DNA of 64,000 nucleotides from an archaeon. Its GTDB lineage: Archaea > Nanobdellota > Nanobdellia > Woesearchaeales > GW2011-AR9. The stretch covers positions 1 to 64,000 of the forward strand of contig JABHRS010000007.1 in assembly GCA_018670085.1 (NCBI GenBank), written 5' to 3'. Below are positions 52,910 to 60,743 of the stretch, in pieces (within the stretch, counting starts at the first letter, position 1; the number at the start of each line of letters is the position of its first letter). The translations under genes and the position numbers were made by a program. The notes under the pieces are model-generated. The model was not told the origin of the DNA. It saw nothing but the letters and a program-made list of their open reading frames with translations, and ran no database searches.

Positions 52910-53032
52910 TGGCGGGCCGGACGGGATTTGAACCCGCGACCACTTGATATCTTCACAATAAAAAAGATAAATCTCTCTTATCATTATACTTGACTAAAAG
53001 TCAAGTGCTCTACCAAGCTGAGCTACCAGCCC
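52910..53032 (-). tRNA. tRNA-Lys(TTT), one intron (about 46 nt, 37/38), CCA encoded
   Basis: GGGCTGG TA GCTC AGCTTGGTA GAGC A CTTGA CTTTTA[intron]A TCAAG TGGTC GCGGG TTCAAAT CCCGT CCGGCCC G CCA then TTTTT. Confidence 0.9.
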
Positions 53033-53076
53033 GCAATGATTTGGATTTTCTCGCTTCTTTACTTTTTAGTAAAAAA

Positions 53077-53158
53077 GCACCCTGGCCGGATAACAACAAT
53101 TCGCTGTGCAAATTCTTGAACCCGTCCAACTCATATCTCCTAACCATAAGATTAGGAA
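53077..53158 (-). other. Degenerate tRNA-like 3' segment downstream of tRNA-Asp
   Basis: GCaCCCTGGCCGG (53077-53089) repeats GCgCCCTGGCCGG of the tRNA-Asp 3' end (53159-53171), 12/13 identity; contains GGACGGGTTCAA plus hairpin AATTTGC-ACA-GCGAATT; followed by TTTTTT on the minus strand. Confidence 0.5.
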
Positions 53159-53159
53159 G

Positions 53160-53273
53160 CGCCCTGGCCGGGGATCGAACCCGGATCGGGGCCTTTCTTT
53201 GGAAGAGCTGAAATTTTGATTTTAACACCACTTCCTCGACAGGGCCCCATGATAACCATTACACTACCAAGGC
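53160..53273 (-). tRNA. tRNA-Asp(GTC), one intron (about 42 nt, 37/38)
   Basis: GCCTTGG TA GTGT AATGGTTA TCAT G GGGCC CTGTCG[intron]A GGCCC CGAT CCGGG TTCGATC CCCGG CCAGGGC G. Confidence 0.87.
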
Positions 53274-53447
53274 ATTATTTTGATTATGAGTTTTCCTGAT
53301 ATTTTTGTTTGAATTTTACTAAAGCGCTATCTCTACATTAAATCAATGATTTGTATAGAAGAATGCGCCACATTAAGTATGCATGCAAAGTGGCTCTTTA
53401 TAAATCTTTCTGTGAAAGAGGAGTATATTTGGCTTTTTGGCATGTTT

Positions 53448-53894
53448 TCAGGGTTTTTGGGGTGGATTTTGTTGCTTATTTTTTAGGTTTTTTTCGATAA
53501 TATTTTTTATTTTTTCTCGCAATGCATTAGGAATTGAAAATGTTTTGTCATAAGGTGCATAATTTTTACTCCATCTCTCATCTGTGAATTTAGTATTTAA
53601 AAAAGATCTATCTTTTTGATATCTAGGGATTATGTGGATATGTAAATGATTTGTTCGATTACCAAGGGAAGCATAGTTCATTCTGTCAGGCTGCCACAAT
53701 TCTGTTAGAGTGTTGTTAAGGTCTTTTGTTATTTTAAAAAATTCTTCTCTTTCTTTGGATGTGGTTTCTATAAAATCATCTGCATCTTTTCTTTTGCACC
53801 ATAAAATGCATCTTCCTAGGTGACATTGGTTTGGATGGAGCATAATATCCCAGAATTGATATTTTTTGATGATTAGTTGTTCAACATCTTCCAT
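53448..53894 (-). CDS. HIT-family protein
   Basis: 'NRTNHLHIHIIPRY' HxHxH motif. Confidence 0.82.
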   Translation of the reverse strand: MEDVEQLIIKKYQFWDIMLHPNQCHLGRCILWCKRKDADDFIETTSKEREEFFKITKDLNNTLTELWQPDRMNYASLGNRTNHLHIHIIPRYQKDRSFLNTKFTDERWSKNYAPYDKTFSIPNALREKIKNIIEKNLKNKQQNPPQKP

Positions 53895-53986
53895 CTGGCA
53901 TTGGAAATGTGTTGAGTTATTAATTATTTCTATTTATTGTTAAGATTGTTAAGAAAGTTTATAACCTCATTCTTTATGGTAGTTTT

Positions 53987-54595
53987 ATGATTAAAGTAAT
54001 TATTTTTGATCTTTGGGAAACCTTGGGTACTAAGAATGTAGGAATCTCTAGTACTTTGTTGAATCATTTTGGTTTCACAAAGAATCATGACTTGCTGGTA
54101 AAATATGAAAATGCTATCCAACTGAAAAAATTTTCAACAGTTGAAGATTTGGCAACTTCTTTTTTGAGTGATTTTGAACTTGATCAGAGTCAAGAGAATA
54201 TTAAATTCGTGGTGGATACTCTTCAGGCTGGAGTTACAAAAGCTACAATATTTGATGGAATTTATGAACTGCTTGAAGAATTAGCTGTTAATTATAGGTT
54301 GGGTTTGGTATCAAATACTACTGTCTTTGAATCAAAGTTGATTTTTGATTGGAAAATTGATCATTTTTTCGATGTTAAAATTTTCTCATGGGAAATTGGG
54401 CTGATTAAACCAGATCCTAAAGTTTTTGGATTAATTTGTTCTAAGCTGGATGCTCAATCATCTGATGTTCTGTTTATCGACGATGGATCGAAGAATGTGG
54501 TGGCTGCGCGGAAACTTGGGATGCAGGCGATTCGATTTGAATCAGTTGGTCAGTTGAAGCAAGAGTTGGGTGTTTTGTTGAAAAAAAGGTTATAG
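53987..54595 (+). CDS. HAD-superfamily hydrolase
   Basis: 'VIIFDLWETLGT', 'LGLVSNTT', 'IGLIKPDPKVF', 'VLFIDDGSKNVVAARKLGM'. Confidence 0.88.
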   Translation: MIKVIIFDLWETLGTKNVGISSTLLNHFGFTKNHDLLVKYENAIQLKKFSTVEDLATSFLSDFELDQSQENIKFVVDTLQAGVTKATIFDGIYELLEELAVNYRLGLVSNTTVFESKLIFDWKIDHFFDVKIFSWEIGLIKPDPKVFGLICSKLDAQSSDVLFIDDGSKNVVAARKLGMQAIRFESVGQLKQELGVLLKKRL

Positions 54596-55429
54596 TTACT
54601 TCCTCTCTTCTACTAAATATCCAATATTGTTATACAACATTTCCATTAGGCTATAGACTAGTCCATCTAAATATGTTCTTTTTGGATATTTTTTGATCGC
54701 AGGTTTGAGTAGTAGATATAGGTTGTCAAAATCTTTAGCAAATATCAAATCTACATATTTTTGAACTAAATCAGAGATTGCTTTTGCAACTTTTCTGTTT
54801 TTTTTGATATTTTTAGCAATATATCTTAGTTGATCTCCTACAGACTCAAAAGTTGCAAGTAATAAAAATTGACGATAACTTGCCTCATTTGATTGATACT
54901 TGTTTAGATATCTCATACAGTATAGGATGTGTTGATCTAAAATTCGTTCTTGGCTTTGATATTCCTTCTCAGTAATTTGATTTGATACAACTAGTTGGAT
55001 GTCTTCTGCTTGTTTAACCAATTGGTGTCCTGCTCTACGAAGAATAACTTCAAAATTATCCTCTGGAACTGCAACAATGTTGCGAAAAATTGTTTTTGTG
55101 CTACTATGTTTGGATATGGCAAAACCCATCATGTGAGGAACAATCTGATTCATTAGTTCCGGGGATCTGTGGACAATTTCTATCACATCATATCCATCCA
55201 TATATTTGCCGAGCAGAATGTGAAAAAACATACTGCGACGTTTACAATGACGAAGATCAAGGGAAGTTTTTTTTGTCGTCCTTTGTTTGCTGCTTTGAAT
55301 GACTAGTCTATCGTTGCCTTCTGTGACTTCTATAACTTGGCCTGCTGTTAATTTTCTTTCCTTGAGCCATTTACTCGGCAGTGTGACTGTGAGTGCTCCA
55401 CGTCCTTGTTTGACTAGTTTTCGTTGCAT
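54596..55429 (-). CDS. AbrB-domain/PhoU-like phosphate uptake regulator
   Basis: 'MQRKLVKQGRGALTVTLPSKWLKERKLTAGQVIEVTEGNDRLVIQ' AbrB/SpoVT N-terminus followed by PhoU-like helices. Start placed at 55429. Confidence 0.8.
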   Translation of the reverse strand: MQRKLVKQGRGALTVTLPSKWLKERKLTAGQVIEVTEGNDRLVIQSSKQRTTKKTSLDLRHCKRRSMFFHILLGKYMDGYDVIEIVHRSPELMNQIVPHMMGFAISKHSSTKTIFRNIVAVPEDNFEVILRRAGHQLVKQAEDIQLVVSNQITEKEYQSQERILDQHILYCMRYLNKYQSNEASYRQFLLLATFESVGDQLRYIAKNIKKNRKVAKAISDLVQKYVDLIFAKDFDNLYLLLKPAIKKYPKRTYLDGLVYSLMEMLYNNIGYLVEERK

Positions 55430-55454
55430 TTTGTTTCTTAAATCCTGGCAGTTA

Positions 55455-55474
55455 TATTTGTTATATAACAAATA
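55455..55474. promoter_or_regulatory. 20-bp perfect palindrome TATTTGTTATATAACAAATA (candidate operator)
   Basis: Self-reverse-complementary; lies in the divergent intergenic region of the AbrB/PhoU gene. Confidence 0.65.
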
Positions 55475-55492
55475 GAAGTTGAATATAAATGT

Positions 55493-55981
55493 TTGTTTTT
55501 CTTGGATATTAGTATGGCAAATGGTAAAGATTTGAGGACGAGAATAGGGGAGTACTTGGATGAACACAGTCCAGGTGGGAAAATCTATCAGAAACGAAGA
55601 AGTTTGGAACAAAAAGCTGCGTATGATTTTGCAAAACCAATTGCGGAATTATTTAACAGTGAAGAAATGAGTGCTTTGCTTGATCATAGACCTGGTTTGG
55701 AAGTTCAACTTTTCTCTCATTATACCAGCTCAATGGGTGCTGCTATGGGTGGATCCCCTCCAAGTTATGAAATTCTGGTCGACAAATCAGGGCTTTGTGT
55801 AAAACGCGATGGTGAAGTTTCAGAGAGGCATGTTTTGCCTGCAATATTGGACACTTGGGTTGAGGTAGTTCCATATGGTGGACAGTTTCACGATTCGTCT
55901 TCTGGTGATTATGAATTCAAACCAAGTTCTGAGAAATTTATGGATTATATTACGCGACAAATGGGGGAATATCTAAAATGA
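55493..55981 (+). CDS. Hypothetical protein
   Basis: 162-aa ORF overlapping the next gene by 4 nt; better ATG may be slightly downstream. Confidence 0.5.
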   Translation: MFFLDISMANGKDLRTRIGEYLDEHSPGGKIYQKRRSLEQKAAYDFAKPIAELFNSEEMSALLDHRPGLEVQLFSHYTSSMGAAMGGSPPSYEILVDKSGLCVKRDGEVSERHVLPAILDTWVEVVPYGGQFHDSSSGDYEFKPSSEKFMDYITRQMGEYLK

Positions 55982-56784
55982 ATAATCTAAAAAAAATTGA
56001 TTTAGAACAACTATTAATAGACGCTAGTTTGAGTGCTGGAAAACATCTGCGTGACCATGCATTTGATCCTGGAACAATTAAATGGAAAGGACCAGATGAT
56101 CCAGTAACTGTTAGAGACGTAGAGGCTGAAGGAATCATTGTGGATACTTTTTGTGAATATCTGGATCTGAAAATTATCGGTGAAGAATCTGGAAAAAGTA
56201 AAAGTTGCAGTGGTGATAGTCGTTACACTGCAATTATTGATCCACTTGATGGAACAAAATCATACTTGCGCCGCGATTTTGATTCAACGGTGAGTGTTGG
56301 TCTTGAAGAAGATGGCGTCTTGATTGGCGGAGTAGTTTATGATTTTATGCGAGACATTATGTATGTTGGTTTTAGAGGAGAAACATATCTGATGAATGCA
56401 GGATCCAAACATGACTTTGGATCGGTGATCGCAAACTCCAATCTTGGAATCTTAACAAACTCTGATCCCAAAAAAGTTAGCCCTGAAAATGCTTTAAAAA
56501 TCGAAGCTATGAGGGTTAATCCAGACTTTTATATCTCAGGTCGCCGTGGATCGATTGCTCTTGGAATGGCCCAAACTGCGTTTGGTATTCATGATGCAAT
56601 GATACATTTTAAACAGGGTAATGGGGGAAACATTTGGGATGTCGCTGCTGGTGCTTATCTTCTGCAATGTGAAGGCTTTACAATGCTTGATGGGAGAGGA
56701 GATGCTTATGATTACAAAAATCCAGGGAAGGGAATTGTAGTGTATAAGGAGAATGATTTGCAGACACTAATGGAGTATGTATGA
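55978..56784 (+). CDS. Inositol-monophosphatase-family phosphatase
   Basis: 'IIGEESG', 'AIIDPLDGTKSYLR', 'NIWDVAAGAYLLQCEGFTM'. Confidence 0.88.
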   Translation: MNNLKKIDLEQLLIDASLSAGKHLRDHAFDPGTIKWKGPDDPVTVRDVEAEGIIVDTFCEYLDLKIIGEESGKSKSCSGDSRYTAIIDPLDGTKSYLRRDFDSTVSVGLEEDGVLIGGVVYDFMRDIMYVGFRGETYLMNAGSKHDFGSVIANSNLGILTNSDPKKVSPENALKIEAMRVNPDFYISGRRGSIALGMAQTAFGIHDAMIHFKQGNGGNIWDVAAGAYLLQCEGFTMLDGRGDAYDYKNPGKGIVVYKENDLQTLMEYV

Positions 56785-56868
56785 TTTTTTTTTTTTAATC
56801 TTTTTTTAAAAATAACTTGATATTTTTAACTAGATAAGTTTATATTATCAATTTTATTAAGAATCATC

Positions 56869-57384
56869 ATGATTCAGGAATTGCTAGATGTTGTAGACTC
56901 CAAAGATAATGTTCTAAAACAAGTTGGGAGAAAAGATTGGTACTCACACAGCGCATGTGCAGGAGAATTTATTCGCTATGTTAATGCTTTTATTTTTGAT
57001 CCAGAAGGTTATTTGTTGTTGCCTATTAGGTCTGATAGTGCGTATTTATTTCCTGGCGCATTTGATTTTTCTTGTGCTGAGCATATGAGATCTGGTGAAA
57101 GCTATAATATTGCAATGATGCGTGGTTTAGAGGAAGAGAATGGCCTTGTTGGTTTGACTCCTGGTATGATCGGAGTCGTGAATCCATCATTAGGAGTCAG
57201 TGGATTCATTGGGTTGTATGAATTAGTTGTTTCTGATAGGAGCGATGTTGTTCTTGATGCAGATGAGTTTAAAGAGTGTGAGTGGAAAACAATAGAAGAA
57301 GTTCAGTCAATGCTGAAGGATGGTTCTAGTAGGTTTAAGAGTGATTTTCCAAAGGTGTTAGAGTTTTATTTGTCGAAGAAGTAA
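56869..57384 (+). CDS. NUDIX hydrolase (IDI-like)
   Basis: 'AFIFDPEGYLLLPIRS', 'FDFSCAEHMRSGESYNIAMMRGLEEENGL'. Confidence 0.75.
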   Translation: MIQELLDVVDSKDNVLKQVGRKDWYSHSACAGEFIRYVNAFIFDPEGYLLLPIRSDSAYLFPGAFDFSCAEHMRSGESYNIAMMRGLEEENGLVGLTPGMIGVVNPSLGVSGFIGLYELVVSDRSDVVLDADEFKECEWKTIEEVQSMLKDGSSRFKSDFPKVLEFYLSKK

Positions 57385-57409
57385 TTATTTTAGTCTTAAA
57401 AGAAAAAAG

Positions 57410-57538
57410 TGGTCCCCCCTCCCGGATTCGAACCGGGGATCTTCCCGTAACTACTGAGCTTTTATCATCAAAGCCAAACTTTGGCATATCAAAAAGCTGT
57501 CTACAGCGGGATGTTCTAAACCGCTGAACTAAGGGGGG
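57410..57538 (-). tRNA. tRNA-Tyr(GTA), one intron (about 52 nt, 37/38), CCA encoded
   Basis: CCCCCCT TA GTTC AGCGGTTTA GAAC A TCCCG CTGTAG[intron]A CGGGA AGATC CCCGG TTCGAAT CCGGG AGGGGGG A CCA; C1-G72 as expected for archaeal Tyr. Confidence 0.9.
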
Positions 57539-57630
57539 ATCAGGTTATCTACGGTTTCAATTTGTTATATAAAGTTTCTGGTGTTTTTAGAATAGATTAG
57601 GAAAAAGAAAATAATCTTTCATTTGTGTGA

Positions 57631-58089
57631 TTATTCTGAGATCGAAGGTTGATTACGATAATTTTGGTTTACAACTCCAACTAAAGTTTTAACATCAGCA
57701 TAAATTTTGTGGCCACTATGTACTCTACTATCAAAAGAATCCGGCCAAGCAGGAAATGGGTTAAAATCTTCTTTGAAATAATCCCAATCTTTTTGCAAGC
57801 CTGGAAATAATTTATTAGTAATTTTTCCAATAGTTCCATTCAAATACCATGGTGATTCAGGCGGGCTTCTTGGTTCAAGACATCCACCTTCTCCAGTTTC
57901 AAAATCAAACCAGTTACCTAAATTTTGGTCGTAAAAAAATGAAGGTTGTCGATGAAAATGATGGGTTTGGTTTGTAAGTGATGTACTTCCTGCATTAGCA
58001 AGACCACGATCATCGATTCCATTTCCTCTGAATGATAAATATGGCAATGTATCAAAAAAGTTTTCTGTTTGTGAGAGGTAAAAGTCCAT
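57631..58089 (-). CDS. Hypothetical protein
   Basis: 152-aa intact ORF. Confidence 0.45.
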   Translation of the reverse strand: MDFYLSQTENFFDTLPYLSFRGNGIDDRGLANAGSTSLTNQTHHFHRQPSFFYDQNLGNWFDFETGEGGCLEPRSPPESPWYLNGTIGKITNKLFPGLQKDWDYFKEDFNPFPAWPDSFDSRVHSGHKIYADVKTLVGVVNQNYRNQPSISE

Positions 58090-58157
58090 TTTTTATTATT
58101 TTAATAATTTCTTTTTAAATTTTTGTTTGTTGTAATGCTTTTCAAATAGAAAAATAA

Positions 58158-58174
58158 GCCCCAGCCGAGAGTTG
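58158..58174 (-). repeat. Imperfect copy of the tRNA-Thr 3' end
   Basis: GCCCCagcCGAGAGTTG versus GCCCCgggCGAGAGTTG at 59007-59023; 15/17 identity; same orientation. Confidence 0.65.
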
Positions 58175-58234
58175 CCACTAGCCACTGGTCAAGTACGAGT
58201 AGGGTTTATATCCTGGTTTGTCGACTATAACTGT

Positions 58235-59077
58235 ATGTTGTTGGATAGTTCTTCAATTGAAAAAAGTAGGTTTGATTTGCGTAAAGAGATTACTTTTCCT
58301 GAAGAAATGTCAGTTGAATTAGCTGAAATGATTGGGATTTTAGTTGGGGATGGTCATTTGTCTGTTTTGGAAAGAATAGATAATAAAGGGAGTAAATTTA
58401 CTCAATCAACAGTTTTTATTGCTGGAAATTGTAACGAACAGGATTATTTGGAGCATATCCAACGTCTTTTTTTGAAACTTTTCAATGTTCCTCTCACATA
58501 TAGAGAAGATAAAAGATCTGATGGAGTATTGCTTGTTTGTTATTCAAAAGGAATTGTGCAATATTTGAGTAAAGTATGTCAAGTTCCAGTTGGGAGGAAA
58601 TGTGCTATAGTAAAAGTACCTCAATTAATCTTTGATTCAAAAAGTGTGTTTCAAATGGCTTTTTTAAGAGGGTTGGCAGATACTGATTTTTCTCTTTGTT
58701 TTAAGAATAAAAGTAAAAAAGGTTATGCTTATCCTGTGATAAAGGGGAGTTTTCGAAGTAGATTTTTAATTCAGGATTTGGAAAGGTTATTCTCTTTTTT
58801 TGGGTTTATTCATTGTACTTGTTATGGATTAATAAGAAAAAATAATAAATTTGGATCTGATGTTGTGATGCATGCAATCTATCTCAATGGTGTGAAAAAT
58901 TTGGAACTATGGATTAACATTGTTGGTTTTTCTCAACCTAAATTTCAAAATAAAATCTTGGAATGGAGAGAAACAGGTCAATCCATACCTAAAAAGAAAA
59001 AAAAGAGCCCCGGGCGAGAGTTGAATTCGCGATGTATGGATTCTTCCACACATTCTCGCGACCTCTTGATTGCTTGA
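58235..59077 (+). CDS. LAGLIDADG homing endonuclease-like protein
   Basis: Two LAGLIDADG-like motifs 'LAEMIGILVGDGHLS' and 'MAFLRGLADTDFSL'. C-terminus 'SPGRELNSRCMDSSTHSRDLLIA' is read antisense through tRNA-Thr. ATG 58235; TTG 58172 possible. Confidence 0.8.
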   Translation: MLLDSSSIEKSRFDLRKEITFPEEMSVELAEMIGILVGDGHLSVLERIDNKGSKFTQSTVFIAGNCNEQDYLEHIQRLFLKLFNVPLTYREDKRSDGVLLVCYSKGIVQYLSKVCQVPVGRKCAIVKVPQLIFDSKSVFQMAFLRGLADTDFSLCFKNKSKKGYAYPVIKGSFRSRFLIQDLERLFSFFGFIHCTCYGLIRKNNKFGSDVVMHAIYLNGVKNLELWINIVGFSQPKFQNKILEWRETGQSIPKKKKKSPGRELNSRCMDSSTHSRDLLIA

Positions 59078-59151
59078 TATGCTTTTGTTTCTTTTGGAAA
59101 CATACCAGCAAGTGTACAAGTCAAGTGCTATAGCCACTAAGCCACCGGGGC
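59006..59151 (-). tRNA. tRNA-Thr(TGT) with two inferred introns (37/38 about 44 nt; T-arm 53/54 about 29 nt)
   Basis: GCCCCGG TG GCTT AGTGGCTA TAGC A CTTGA CTTGTA[i1]A TCAAG AGGTC GCGAG[i2]TTCAACT CTCGC CCGGGGC T, then poly-T. Confidence 0.83.
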
Positions 59152-59259
59152 AATAAAGTTTGCATGCTTCAAAGATGTTTATTAAGCTTTCTCTTGATTT
59201 GCACTTATTCTCTTAAATTTGGTCCAAACTACTCTATAATAGTAAAATTTATATAAAAA

Positions 59260-59277
59260 CTGTCTTAATTTAGATAA
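59260..59277. promoter_or_regulatory. Operator-like motif CTGTCTTAATTTAGATAA
   Basis: 16/18 match to the reverse complement of 60078-60095; lies just after an AT-rich TATA-like box. Confidence 0.5.
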
Positions 59278-59311
59278 TACAAACAAAGTAAGTTTGTTTT
59301 TTTAATTATTT

Positions 59312-60043
59312 ATGGGAGAAAATAAAATGCAAGAAATCAGTGCAGTATATGCAGCAAAGGAATTAGGAAGTCATTTAGTAGTTACTGTGCCTGAGCAGCC
59401 TAAGTATTGGAAAAGTAGGTTGACGACTTCTGTCAATCCTGTAAAATTAGTGGTAGATTTTTTTTTAAGATTAGAGGCGCAGATTAGTTTTGGTATGTTG
59501 TACCTAACTGATAAAACTGAATATCAAAGAATTACTGCTCACGCAAAAGCTGAAGTAGCCTATGGAATTGAACTTGAATCTGCACTTGAAGAGCAAGGTC
59601 AAGGTGAAATGGCTGAATTAAGAAGGCTGGGAATTGTTTCTGAAAGACAATTGGATGCATTAGAGATTTTTAACATGGCAAGTATGGCATTAGATAGTGA
59701 GATCAGTTTTGCAGGTAGTCGGGATGGGAATGTCTTTTATTCTGAGAGGGGATCTGTTCAGCGACTTGTTACTGATGGTGGAAGACTTGATGACTATATT
59801 CGCATTGCTGTAGCTGGTGGTGTTGAATGTTTAAAGGAAAAATATTGGATGCCAACTCCTGGTGTAAAACGACCTGAAATTGTGGGTTCTGAATTTGAAG
59901 GAATTGCAGCTGCTTGGTTAAGAGATGAACTTGATTCAAATTTGGTTGACAATAAAGAAGTTCTATTGCTTGAAAGATTGTTAGTTTCAAAACATGCTGA
60001 TGGTAGATACGATTTGAAGATACATAGAAAAAAGAATTATTAA
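59312..60043 (+). CDS. Hypothetical protein
   Basis: 243-aa intact ORF. Confidence 0.55.
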   Translation: MGENKMQEISAVYAAKELGSHLVVTVPEQPKYWKSRLTTSVNPVKLVVDFFLRLEAQISFGMLYLTDKTEYQRITAHAKAEVAYGIELESALEEQGQGEMAELRRLGIVSERQLDALEIFNMASMALDSEISFAGSRDGNVFYSERGSVQRLVTDGGRLDDYIRIAVAGGVECLKEKYWMPTPGVKRPEIVGSEFEGIAAAWLRDELDSNLVDNKEVLLLERLLVSKHADGRYDLKIHRKKNY

Positions 60044-60077
60044 TTATTACTTTCAAAGAGTAAAATTTAAATAAGAG

Positions 60078-60095
60078 TTGTCTAAATTAAGACAA
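60078..60095. promoter_or_regulatory. Operator-like inverted repeat TTGTCT-AAATTA-AGACAA
   Basis: 6-bp inverted arms; related to 59260-59277. Confidence 0.5.
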
Positions 60096-60096
60096 T

Positions 60097-60663
60097 GTGG
60101 CAAATAATGTTGATTTTTTAGGTTTACTTTCAGATGCAAGTTCAGATAATCTTTTTGCAGGTTACTCTAAACAATTAGACGCTGACAATGAATCAATTCT
60201 TTACGATCCTAACATTTTTAGAGTGGAGCGGCGAGTAAAATTTGATGGATTGACTAGGATGTTGCCGAATTTATTATATGAACAATTAAGTGTTGATTCA
60301 AATGTTCATAAAACGCAGAAATCTACTGTTCCACATCGTAGGTCATTTGCAAATTTACGAGGACATATTTATCGAATTTCTGGTTTAGAACTTTGGGATG
60401 ATACTGATTTACTCACCTCTAAGACTTTGATGACTGGGCTTGATGCAGGTCAGAAGAATCAATTGCTTGCAGATTTGAGAATTAGTACTGGGCTTGAAGA
60501 ATCTGGTGCTGCTTATTTTGATATTTCTTGTAGTGTTTATGATTCAAAACTGGTTGAAGCTATTCATGATGAATTTTTTCCTAAGGCGCGGCAGGTCGCA
60601 AAGGATTTGGATGCTTATATTTTGAGTTTGGATATTGATGATTGTTATTCTGTGAAGAGATGA
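60097..60663 (+). CDS. Hypothetical protein (GTG start)
   Basis: 188-aa intact ORF. Confidence 0.5.
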   Translation: MANNVDFLGLLSDASSDNLFAGYSKQLDADNESILYDPNIFRVERRVKFDGLTRMLPNLLYEQLSVDSNVHKTQKSTVPHRRSFANLRGHIYRISGLELWDDTDLLTSKTLMTGLDAGQKNQLLADLRISTGLEESGAAYFDISCSVYDSKLVEAIHDEFFPKARQVAKDLDAYILSLDIDDCYSVKR

Positions 60664-60743
60664 TAGGTAAATGTTGTAAATGTTCTCATCTTTCTTCTTT
60701 ACACCCTAAATCATTTTAAAGCTAAACTTTCTGATTTCTCTTA

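Noticed and set aside
53010-53231. ORF 53010-53231 (-) and ORF 52990-53211 (+)
   Set aside because: They run across tRNA-Asp/tRNA-Lys sequence and are translation artefacts of the tRNA cluster.
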